From NCBI RefSeq assembly GCF_904849725.1, contig NC_058524.1, positions 546,533,763 through 546,597,762 of the forward strand: DNA of 64,000 bases, written 5' to 3'. Within the stretch, counting starts at the first letter, position 1. Every line of letters starts with the position of its first letter. Of this stretch, positions 47,715-56,966 are shown piece after piece. Under the pieces are notes generated by a model, which worked only from the letters and a program-made list of their open reading frames with translations, did no database searches and was not told the origin of the DNA. The position numbers and the translations under genes were made by a program. This DNA comes from Hordeum vulgare subsp. vulgare (lineage: Eukaryota; Streptophyta; Magnoliopsida; Poales; Poaceae).

Positions 47715-48735
47715 TCACCACCCGTAATAGCCGTCTAGCCTCATTTGGAAGTGTTCGGGTGGCTGCACGAGAGAGTCACACTCCCGTGGCTCCTGCTCGA
47801 CCGCTGCATGGGCGTTCCGGTAGGCAATAATGTCCTCACGCATGATCATGTATCTGTTCCTGGCAATAGAATCAAATAAAGCAGGTGCAGGCAACGGGAT
47901 AATATCTTGGGTAACCTCACTAAAAACTAAGTTATAGGAAGGTTATCCAGGGAGTCATCACTGTCAATAAATTGGTGATCAACCTTAGGTTGGCGATCTA
48001 GATAAGCTTCTGGTGAAACATAGTCATCATGACGAAAAGGGATGTTAAAGCGTTTCGCTAAGCGAGTGGCATAAATACCACCGTGGATTTTACCCTTAGA
48101 TCGGTTATTGTGTAAACATAGATCAAAAATAGCTCCCAAGTTAAAGGTATGATCATTATGGATTGCTCGCTGCAAAATGGCAAGGTGAGGAGCGCTAAGG
48201 ATACTACCCTTCCCCCTAGCAGTTAAACACTTCATGATGAATAAAGCAAAGTAGTGCACCGAAGGAAACTGCAAGCTTGGGGTTGTCGCTTTTGACACGC
48301 CTCTCGTCTCACCGACTGTTAAGGTTAGCAGGAAATCTGCAAACTCAACCGGTTTGGGTTCTCTTAACTCCCCCTGAGTGGGAATCAAACATATCTCACA
48401 AAATTCAGTAAGTGGTATTTGTCGGGTTTCAGCATATAGTTTAAACTGCACTAAAGGTGGATCATACCTATTTAGAAAATAGAAATTTTGAACAAAGGAG
48501 TTAGTGAGGGTATGGTATTGGTCACACTCATCTGCGATGAAGTTGATCAACCAAGAATTTGCCATGAATTGTGCAAACTCATGGTGAAATCCAGCTTCTT
48601 CCATGAAGGGAGTGTGTGACCATTCGCACGTTGGACCTCCAACAAGCGCGAGGTGGTTAGTCCAGTAGCAGATGATTCACCAATAGCCCTCTTGGCATTA
48701 TTCTTCTATGAACTTCTCCTAAAGAGGTTCATTTT
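47715..48735 (-). pseudogene. Athila-type 3' ORF of element G
   Basis: The longest open part is 47927-48604 (225 residues, MEEAGFHHEFAQF to DNLPIT). Sequence on both sides belongs to the same protein. Upstream, CEWSHTPF precedes MEEAGF in the same frame and a likely start at 48735 (MNLFRRSS) is cut off by a stop and a frameshift. Downstream, a frameshift near 47930 leads to LVFSEVTQDIIPLPAPALFD and the end YYGW at 47715. It shares CEW, EAGF, HYFALFI and LPAPALFD with the element C ORF. About 330 residues in all; ATHILA-like, function unknown. Confidence 0.75.
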
Positions 48736-48750
48736 TCCAAGAACAATTTT

Positions 48751-48970
48751 CTGACTTTTTTTGGGTCACAAAATAAAGTTAACAAAACTTCACAAGAATA
48801 ATAGCAACTACTCATAGGGGTGCCTAGAGCCCAAAACAAGCATTCAAACTACTTCCAAATTCAAGAATTCAACATGCAAGCTCATCTACAACATCACCTA
48901 GAGTAGCTAATTACTTCTAAGATAAACCACCTAAGCAAAAGCTAATTGGAGGAGTGAGGGAGTTACATAC
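48751..48970 (-). other. Predicted leader intron before the G 3' ORF
   Basis: Minus-strand donor CTTGGTATGTAAC at 48970 and acceptor AAAGTCAG ending at 48751; 220 bp. Position and length match the 222-bp pair in element C. Confidence 0.45.
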
Positions 48971-49073
48971 CAAGGAGCAATCCCCCCAAAACATTTTCAG
49001 AAATGGAGTTTGGATCAAAGAGATCGAAATCTACGCGTTTGAGAGCAAAAACATGAGAGAGAGCGATACAAGG

Positions 49074-49310
49074 ATTTTTTTTTCTGGAGGTAAGAGAGGC
49101 AGTGAGCTGAAGGAATAAGTGAGGGGACCCCTGAGGGGGCCAGTAAACACCTAGCCGCGCCAGAGGGGCTGGCACACCCTAGTGTCTAGTGGCCACCTGG
49201 GACACCCTCGTGCAGTGTTTTTAGTGCCAGATATTCTCCAATATTTAGAAAAAATCATGTGAAAATTTCAGGTGACTTGGACAACTTTTATTTTTGGGCA
49301 CTTTTTTATT
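49074..49310 (-). promoter_or_regulatory. Internal LTR-like module of element G
   Basis: On the minus strand GATTTTTTCTAAATATT (49256 down), then an imperfect hairpin (49140-49150 with 49182-49192, nine of eleven paired), then CTCCAGAAAAAAAAATC (near 49088-49074). It resembles the G LTR around 45360-45540 (shared TGTCTAGTG arm and a related flank). Same place relative to the 3' ORF as in C and A. Confidence 0.5.
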
Positions 49311-49524
49311 GCGCGATTTTTTTCCAAAAAACAGGATAATCATGACATTTATTGTAATTAAATAAAAATAACATGAAAAATAAAATGGATACACAAAGTT
49401 GTGCCTACTGAATTCATCGACCTGATGCTTCTTGAAAATGATTCGGTAACAAGGTTGATCAAGTCTTATTAATAACCACTTCGAGATAGCATGATCCTGA
49501 ACAATTTTCGTAAAAAACACTAAG

Positions 49525-50923
49525 TTACCTCAATGGGGATGTGCATATCCCCAACAATAAGCATCTCATATTTATTTTTGGCAATAGTAGAGGTAGTTGA
49601 AAGCTTCCATTGGTGATAGCTTGAGATTTTTCAATAACATTAACACCATTCACTTGAAATTGTTTCCTCGGAAAATGCACATTATGTTCTTTATCATTGA
49701 CATGAAAAGTGACCTTGGTTTTGTTGCAATTAGTAACAGCCTGTGCAATATTGAAGAAAGGTCTACCAAGGATAATTGACATGTTGTCATCCTCGGGCAT
49801 ATCAAGTATAACAAAGTCCGTGAAGATAGTAACATTTGCAACAACAACGGGTACTTCTTCACGAATACCAATAGGTATGGCAGTTGATTTGTCAGCCATT
49901 TGCAACAAAATTTTAGTAGGTGTGAGTTTATTCAAGTCAAGTCTTTTGTATAAAAAGAAAGGCATAACACTAACACCAGCTCCTGGATCACATAAAGCAG
50001 TTTTCATGTAGTTATTTTTTATGCGACATGGTATAGTTGGTATTGGTGGCTCTCCTAGTTTTTTAGGTACTCCATCCTTAAAAGTATAATTAGCAAGCAT
50101 GGTAGAGATTTCATCTCCAAGTATTTTTCTTTTATTAGTGATGATGTCTTTCATGTACTTAGCATAAGGGGCCATCTTTAAAAGATCAGTTAAACGAGTA
50201 CGCAAAAAGACTGGCATAAGCATTTCAGCAAAGCGTTCAAATTCTTCATCATCTTTTTTCTTAGTTGGTTTAGGAGGATAAGGCATGGGTTTTTGAACCC
50301 ATGGCTCTCTTCCTTTGCCATATTTTCTATTCTTAGGTTGTGGGTTATCAAGATCAACAACATGTTCTATCTCAACATCATTATCTGGTTCTTTATCATC
50401 GTCAGGTTGAGCATCTATATGAGCATCATCATCATCATTTTCATTATCACTAGGTGAATGCTCACTATCAAATTGAGTTTCAGCATGAGATATAGAGATA
50501 TCATTAGCATTAGTAGAAGGTTTTTCTACTTCAGGTTCACTACAAGTATGCAAGGTCCTGTCATTTTTATTTTTATTTTTCTTCCTAGAAGGACTAGGTG
50601 CATCAACATTAATTCTTTGTGAATTTTGTTCAGTTCTTTTAGGATGACCATGTAGATATAATGGATCTTGAGTCATTGTTCCTCCTCTAGTCATTACTCT
50701 AACACCACGATCATTCATATTATTAGTCATTACATTAAGTAGCTCACTTTGAGATTTGGCAACTTGTTCTAATTGGGTTTGAACCATAGAAGCATGTTTC
50801 CTACACCTCTTACATCATTTGTGATTCTAAATAACAAGTCACTCAAGCGGGCAATCATATCAGAGTTTTGTTTCAATTGTTTCATGACATAGGAGTTGAA
50901 ATGATCTTGCTTTTATAATATAA
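49525..50923 (-). pseudogene. Element G gag C-terminus and protease
   Basis: The open frame 49525-50787 (420 residues) holds an acidic, Asn/Asp-rich linker (DNENDDDDAHIDAQPDDDKE), the block EFERFAEMLMPVFLRTRLTD and a retropepsin motif that reads LCDPGAGVSVMP. Pro replaces the usual Leu after the catalytic Asp (codon 49987-49989), which would probably disturb the active-site loop. Upstream, 50790-50923 continues the gag in another frame (DHFNSYVMKQLKQNSDMIAR) up to the Helitron. Translation would stop right after the protease; no RT follows. Confidence 0.82.
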
Positions 50924-50936
50924 CTAGCGGGGCGAC

Positions 50937-50952
50937 CCGCGCATTCGCGCGG
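50937..50952 (-). other. Helitron 3' hairpin
   Basis: CCGCGC-ATTC-GCGCGG, a perfect 6-bp stem with a 4-base loop, nine bases from the terminal CTAG. Confidence 0.8.
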
Positions 50953-52405
50953 CTAGATTTGTCATGCTTTAACGTATACTATGTTAATTGTTTGGCTTCT
51001 ACTTAATAATTATTATTATTTTTCTATGAAATTACATATGTAGTTTATAGTATCAGGATAGATTTTAGTTTAAGTAGCTAAAAGGTAGCCAGAATACGTA
51101 GTTGGCAAACATATGGTTATTGTTTAGGTAGAAAGTATAATACAAAGCCTCATATGTTTTTTAATCTTGTGTATTCATATGTTCTCATTTCCTCATGTCT
51201 ACATCAGCATTACATTAGTTAGTTAGAGATTGACAATTATATGGAAGTTTGTATTGTATGTATAGGATGCATAACTTATTCTGCACTATTTCTGGTTGGT
51301 TATTAAACTCACACAAATGTTTATTTGAATTAATTAATATTAAAACTGTAGTGAAACTGGGAGAGTGCCTTTATATCTCTTCCACTTATCCATTGGTTTC
51401 TTTCCATCGACTTCTTAATAGGAGATTTTGCCAAGAATTAAATTTTACTATTTTTCTTCTTATAAATCTTACCACTTTTAGCTTGTAGTCACTCTTTTTA
51501 TTTTTATTTTTCATGGTGAGCGTACTTTCAACCGTGCTCATCTTCTTGTGATTACCTTTGTTGCTTAGCTATCTAAGTTAAATGTGAATATATGTGTATT
51601 TGTTAGAAAAGTTCTACAATATATGTTCATTCACTCTTCCAACATGTTTATATTTGAATAGTGATGTGGAAGTGGATGTACATATGAGAAGTAAACAGAA
51701 AGATGGGAAATGACAAAGCACGAAAGCGATCAAAAATTGTGTGGTCATATATGTGTAAGAGATGGAAGAAACAATATAACATCTTCTGTGTGTCAACCTA
51801 GTGTTAAAATCTGCTTCATTGTCCCTAAATATATCAACTTGCTTTGCTTGTTTCTAACATTCGATACTCCTATGTAAGAAAAATAAATACTTCGGTACTA
51901 TTCAGAAAACTATTCTTTTTTGTGTGTGTGATATGCTCGCGTACATATGTACATGGATAAAATATAGTTTGATACAATCTTTAAAAAGTGTTCATTCATG
52001 TTTTGGAGCTAATTCTTACTTGCATGAAGTCTATTTAAGAAAAGACGTACACACATCGAACATACTATGCGCATGGATGATGCTTGTCGCGCGCACGAAG
52101 AATTACATCTTAGGCTTAGTTTGCATACTCGCATGTACTCTATTAAAAAAAATATAAGTGTTTATAGATCACTAAAGTGTTGATCTAAATGCTTTTTTAT
52201 TTCTTTACGAAGAGACTAAGAGAGAGGAAAGATAAGCTAAAGTAGGCAAACAAATCAATATACGTTTTTTAGTTCCTGCATGCCGGACATTGATTGCCCA
52301 CCTCAGACATTCTTTTCAACGTGTGTATGCCTAGGAGGCTCATTTGTATATTTTCTTGCACGGTGTGATGTTCTATTGTACGTACCCATGACACACTCGA
52401 TTATA

Positions 52406-52543
52406 TTCCATTCATTCTTAAATGTAAATCTTTTTGAAGATTTTATTATGAATTACATACGGAACAAAATGAATAAATTTGCACTATAAAGTATGTCTAT
52501 ATATAGAATTTTTAAAAAGACTTATATTTAGAAACGGAGGGAG
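52406..52543. mobile_element. Stowaway-type MITE
   Basis: 138 bp flanked by TA on both sides (52404-52405, 52544-52545). The right end, reversed, is CTCCCTCCGTTTCTAAATAT, the well-known grass Stowaway terminus. The left end TTCCATTCATTCTTAAATGT is a diverged copy. Non-coding. Confidence 0.75.
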
Positions 52544-52791
52544 TATGTGTCAATCAAAGATTTATTTAGCAAAAAGATAAATGTAAGACTTATCTGTGCA
52601 CGACAAATGGTGTACAGAATCTTTCATCACTTAATCTCAACCGTCGTGCGTAGATTTTTCTTTTAATCTTGTCTGTTCCGTGTAGATTTTTTTATGTCGG
52701 CCGTCCTAATACGAATCAACAGAAAATAATTTTGTGCGTATCTATTTTTAAGCAAAACACCTATACATACATCTATTGGTGTTTAGTCTAG

Positions 52792-53493
52792 GGGAAAAGA
52801 TTATCTTCCACCGGCCGATCGTCCGCGGCCGTCCGTCAGCTTCGTGACCGTTTGATTTGATCAGACAGTCGCGCATCGTCCTGCGTGTATTAAAGCCGCT
52901 TTCGTTTCCTGCAACTGACCTGTTGTTTCAGAACGTGTATTCTTGATACTGGATAACAGTAGGAATATTTCGGGGCTCGTCTCGCTGGGAGGATGAATAG
53001 CTAGATTTGTGTTTTTTCTTGTAACATCCTCCGTGTTGCAAAAAAAAAAATCTACAACATTAGTTATGTTGCAAAACATTTTTCCGTAACACCAATGTAA
53101 AGTTAAAAAAATCTGCAACATTAGTTTTGTTGCAGAAAAATTCTGCAACAATATCTATGTTGTAAAAGTTCCGCAACACGGCCCATATCGCAAACATTCG
53201 AACTTAACATTATGCTTGTTGCAGAAGTTGTAACCTAATCAGTCGGTCATCCCGTATTAAATCTTTATGACAGAAAAAAATATAGTCGTTTACAGGTCTG
53301 TCGGGACCGAAACAAAGAGGTTGTTTCCGCAACTGGTTTGTTGTTTCAAGAATTAATGTGTTGAGGAGACGACCAAGCCGCATGCCAGGAATTAGATCGG
53401 ATGGTTACGGACGACTGTGCACGTGAACATCAGACGATTGTCGTAGTGATGGATATTTATTAGCCATCTACCGGTGGATGCGTAGCACTCCCC
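52792..53493. mobile_element. MULE-like non-autonomous element
   Basis: Flanked by the 9-bp direct repeat TTAGTCTAG (52783-52791 and 53494-53502). The ends GGGAAAAGATTATCTTCCAC and, reversed, GGGGAGTGCTACGCATCCAC are imperfect inverted repeats that both continue to CCGG. Internally there are many short GCAACA/TGTTGC motifs. No transposase. Boundary choice rests on the 9-bp repeat. Confidence 0.5.
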
Positions 53494-54121
53494 TTAGTCT
53501 AGCTGGTATTTTTTCGTTTCCTGCAACTGACCTGTTGTTTCAGAACGTGTATTCTTGATACTGGATAACAGTAGGAATGTTTCGGGGCTCGTCTCGCTGG
53601 GAGGATGAATAGCTGGATTTGTGTTTTTTCTTGTAACATCCTCCGTGTTGCAAAAAAAAATCTGCAACATTAGTTATGTTGCAAAACATTTTTCCGTAAC
53701 ACCAATGTAAAGTTAAAAAAATCTGCAACATTAGTTTTGTTGCAGAAAAATTCTGCAACAATATCTATGTTGTAAAAGTTCCGCAACACGGCCCATATCG
53801 CAAACATTCGAACGCAACATTATGCTTGTTGCAGAAGTTGTAACCTAATCAGTCGGTCATCCCGTATTAAATCTTTATGACAGAAAAAAATATAGTCGTT
53901 TACAGCTCTGTCGGGACCGAAACAAAGAGGTTGTTTCCGCAACTGGTTTGTTGTTTCAAGAATTAATGTGTTGAGGAGACGACCAAGCCGCATGCCAGGA
54001 ATTAGATCGGATAGTTACGGACGACTGTGCGCGTGAACATCCGACGATTGTCGTAGTGATGGATATTTATTAGCCATCTACCGGTGGATGCGTAGCACTC
54101 CCCTTAGTCTAGCTGGTATTT
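52900..54121. repeat. Tandem duplication of a ~611-bp unit
   Basis: Unit 1 (52900-53511) and unit 2 (53512-54121) are nearly identical, with scattered substitutions and 2-3-base indels in an A-run. The unit starts inside the MULE-like element and includes its right end and flank. Confidence 0.92.
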
Positions 54122-54577
54122 TTTCTTTAAAAACAATATGTCTTGTATTTTTCAGAACAGTGTGTTGAGTAATTTTTATGTACCCGTGTAGAGTCGTATG
54201 TTTAGTGGAGTTTTAAAAAAGACCGTCTCCACACGTGACGATCGTTCAATTGGTTGTAAGAAAAAAAGCTTTCAGGCTAGTAGCTTTGACGTACTTGATA
54301 TCCGGCGAAGTCTTTTTAAAAGGCATGTACGCTGTTACTCTTTTGGAAAGCCCACTCGATGATGCATCGTATCGATTCGTGCATGCTCAGGTCCTGTGCT
54401 ACCGTAAACAAATTGATACTATTAATTTTGTTACGACTTCTGTACAGATTGATGAATTATTTTTTTAGCCAACACATGAGACCTAGCCCTTATAAATCTT
54501 AACCGTTCAATATCCAAACTTTATAGTAGTGAATCTTAGCCGTTCATTTTCTATCGTCTTAATAATATAATAGAAGA

Positions 54578-55182
54578 TTATCAACCTCATATAAGGATTG
54601 ACTAGGATGTTTATTGTAAGGGATGAACGTTCATCAAACTTTAGAAGAGAATTTATCTCCACCACTTGTGGTGGTGTTTTGAGACCATGTATTTCTTTGA
54701 TAGGTGGTAAAGGCTTAACATCTTCAGCTTTAATGCCTTTTTCTTCATACATTTCTTTGCCTCTTGCATAGTTTCAGGACTAAGGAATAAGATGCCCATC
54801 TTATTTGGAGTGGGTTTAGGCGGTGGTTTAGGAAGTGTCCATTCATCATAATTCTTCAATATATTAGTCAATAACTCCTCAACTTGTTCGATAGTTCGCT
54901 CCCTGGAAAAACAACCAGCACAACTATCTAGGTGGTCCCTAGAAGCATCGGTTAGTCCATTATAAAATATATCAAGTATTTCATTTTTCTTACGAGGATG
55001 ATCAGGCAAAGCATTAAGTAATTGGAGAAGACTCCCCCAAGCTTGTGGGAGAGTCTCTTCTTCAATTTGCACACAGTTAAATATTTCTTGTAAGGCAGCT
55101 TGTTTCTTATGAGTAGGAAAATATTATTTAGAGAAGTAGTAAATCATATCCTAGGGACTAAACACACAACCAGGAGCAAGAG
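54578..55182 (-). pseudogene. Element G gag N-terminal part
   Basis: Continues the gag of 49525-50923 beyond the Helitron. Minus-strand frames 54653-55072 and 54507-54752 give EEETLPQAWGSLLQLLNALP, FYNGLTDASRDHLDSCAGCF and PLPPIKEIHGLKTPPQVVEI, all matched in element C gag. Frameshifts are present. The sequence leaves the gag at about 55182. Confidence 0.8.
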
Positions 55183-56382
55183 TCGTATACTGTTGCTCAG
55201 GTTGTAGGCGGGGCGGGATGCGGCTGCCCGCCGAAGAACAAAGCGGGAGGCTGTGCTTTTAGCGGCCACCGCAGACAGCCCGCCTCACACCGCTTCATTT
55301 TTGGCGGACAACGCGGCAGCCCGCATGAGCCCGCCATCGACCTGCCAGACAGTCGGTGCATGTACTGCAACTGAGTCAGCTCGGAACGGTCACCCTTGAC
55401 GGGGCAGCGGCGACGCGAGGGAGCCTCGGCGTTGATGCACAGGATGCAGGGCATCAAGAGCATAGTAGAGCATGGTCCGCACATGCATGCATGGGTGCAG
55501 TCACACGACAGCATTGTACTGCTAGTGCTGCCGAGTGCTGTGTTGTGACATCCATCATGCTGATTCCTGCTCATCGGTCGCCATGGTCACCATGGCCTAC
55601 TTTCAGTCTAGTGCATATTAACTGCTTGTCAACCATCCACTAATGCATCCTCAAACTCCACCGACGTGGTCACCATGGTCGAAGAAGCAGAGGTCGTCGA
55701 GGCCGGCGAAGAGGACGACCCCGGCGAGGCGGTGCTCCTCCACGTGCTCCAGCGCCAGGTTTCGCTGGTGGTGCTGCTCGGCCTCTGCCTCGCCGTTGGT
55801 GAAGTTCTTCCCGTAGGTCAGGTGTCGGTACGCCACCCCGGCGCCGCGCAGCAGCCGCGCGGTAGGCAGGGCCTCTGCCCCCGGCTCCACGACCAGCCAT
55901 AGCACGGGCGGGGGCACGAGCCTGAGCGTGTGCGCGGCGCGCGTGAGCCCCGCGGCCCGTCGCTCCAGGTCGGACCGCTCGGTGGCCGTGACCACCAGCA
56001 GTAGCTGCGGCTGCCGCAGCGGCTCCAGCGCCGGCGGCGAGGGGAGGACGGCGACATGGACGCGCTCGTCCCGCTGCTGCTGCCGGAGCAGGAGCACGGT
56101 CTTGCCGAAGGCGCCGTCGACGGCGTGCAGCGCCTCGCGTTCGCGTTCCGCTCGCTGGAGGAGGTGCACGAGTTCGGAGTTGGGGACCTGGACTGGGCTT
56201 AGCATAGCTCCGATCCTACAAAGACATATGCAGGATGTACGGGACACCCGGGCGGACGAAGCAGTCATTGCCGTCTGATCCCGCTTGTGCTGGTGCGGTC
56301 AGGCCAGCGATCCGTAGTAGGCTTTTTTTGCGGGACAGCGTTGCGGCTTAGCGGGCAGTCCAGCTCGCCGTGCACCGCTAAC
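55183..56382. other. GC-rich insertion or remnant carrying a gene fragment
   Basis: Abrupt change in base composition from element G on the left and element I on the right. The two ends are rich in GCGGGC/GCCCGC, and the left end (about 55199-55232, GCGGCTGCCCGCC) is loosely similar to the reverse complement of the right end (CTGCCCGCTAAGCC, about 56344-56382). This would suit a Pack-MULE, but the inverted similarity is weak and no target duplication is evident. 55200-55650 shows no coding frame I can support. Confidence 0.4.
55651..56268 (-). pseudogene. Truncated GT43 (IRX9-like) glycosyltransferase fragment
   Basis: A 205-residue minus-strand frame. Residues from about 85 read PQLLLVVTATERSD, AAHTLRLVPPPVLWLVVEPG, LLRGAGVAYRHLTYGKNFT, and HHQRNLALEHVEEHRLAGVV followed by LFAGLDDLCFF. 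These are the consecutive conserved blocks of the start of the GT43 catalytic domain (xylan backbone synthesis in the Golgi), closest in my memory to the IRX9 type, which has LFAGL-like sequence in place of the metal-binding DDD. The rest of the domain, normally another ~150 residues, is absent: the frame ends about 15 residues later. The N-terminal part (first ~60 residues) shows no membrane anchor. It looks like a captured or decayed exon. Codon use is very GC-rich, unlike its neighbours. Confidence 0.6.
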
Positions 56383-56878
56383 TGTTGGGGATATTACATG
56401 CGGATAACCCGCCCTTAGTGGCCCGGGTCATCAAAGGGGCGACTTACCATTCAAAGTGTGTCTCTTGGCCCAGAAGCTGGATGGCGGTTCAAGAGGTCGT
56501 GCATATGGTAGATTACCAAGGGAGTTTCCAATCGTGGAGAGCACGGCGACTTAGAGATAGGGAAAGCCACAAGGAGTAGATGGTAGGACTTTTGTAAACC
56601 CTAGGGCCTCGACCTGTATATAAAGGCGAGTCCCGGGGAATGGTCAGAAAAGTTAGAGAGAATCGAGAGCTAGGTCAGGCGAGTTACGCCCTCCTTGTAA
56701 TCGAAATCACCATTAATCCACACAAAGCAGGACGTAGGCTTTTACCTCCTCACGAGGGGCCGAACCTCGGTAAATCTGAGTCTCGCTTTCACTCACCCCC
56801 TTTGAGTCGCCACCAAGGTGCGATGGCTCCATCTCTAAGTCCTTCCATGAGGACATCTGCCGTGACAAAACCACGATA
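56383..56878 (+). repeat. Element I 5' LTR
   Basis: About 496 bp, starting TGTTGGGGATATTAC and ending CGATA (probably from CGACA) two bases before the primer site. The second LTR is not available for comparison. Confidence 0.75.
56617..56624 (+). promoter_or_regulatory. TATA box in the element I LTR
   Basis: TATATAAA, followed by GGCGAGTCCCGGGG, about 260 bases before the LTR end. Likely the LTR core promoter. Confidence 0.6.
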
Positions 56879-56880
56879 GT

Positions 56881-56899
56881 TGGCGCCCACCGTGGGGCT
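56881..56899 (+). other. Primer-binding site of element I (tRNA-Lys CUU)
   Basis: TGGCGCCCACCGTGGGGCT, a full complement to the recalled plant tRNA-Lys(CUU) 3' end. Confidence 0.75.
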
Positions 56900-56966
56900 A
56901 GCGCATGGTGGAGTTGAGTTCTCAAAGGGAGCCCTACCAGGGTTAGAAAGCTATGCGGTCGGCATC

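Larger units (their letters stand above)
50924..54577 (-). mobile_element. Non-autonomous Helitron, 3.65 kb
   Basis: Minus-strand 5' end TCTTCTATTATATTATTAAG (54577 down) and 3' end GCTAG (50928-50924) with a 6-bp-stem hairpin nine bases inside. Flanking bases are A before TC and T after CTAG, as Helitrons require, with no target duplication. Removing exactly this interval rejoins the element G gag so that a DNYIIK stretch spans the junction, matching DNFVVK in element C gag. No Rep/helicase frame is present. Holds a MITE, a MULE-like element and a tandem duplication. Confidence 0.8.
44257..55182 (-). mobile_element. Non-autonomous Athila-type gypsy element (G), truncated
   Basis: Its 3' LTR begins at 44257 within F. 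The minus-strand order from the right is gag, protease, LTR-like module, intron-like gap, Athila-type ORF, untranslated DNA, LTR. It lacks RT, RNase H and integrase, like element C. A Helitron splits gag. The right side stops inside gag at about 55182, so the 5' LTR, primer site and second target duplication are missing. Confidence 0.88.

Noticed and set aside
51249..52489. Small Helitron ORFs as captured genes
   Set aside because: Short, AT-rich frames with no recognisable domain on either strand.
50913..54569. ATAATATA direct repeat as an 8-bp hAT-type duplication around the 50.9-54.6 kb insertion
   Set aside because: Both copies lie in AT-rich sequence; Helitron ends with no duplication rejoin the host reading frame better.
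44257..55182. Element G and element C as one family
   Set aside because: Same design and homologous genes, but LTR length and sequence, hairpin arms and LTR edges differ clearly.
55183..56382. Firm Pack-MULE call
   Set aside because: End similarity is loose and I could find no 9-bp target duplication.
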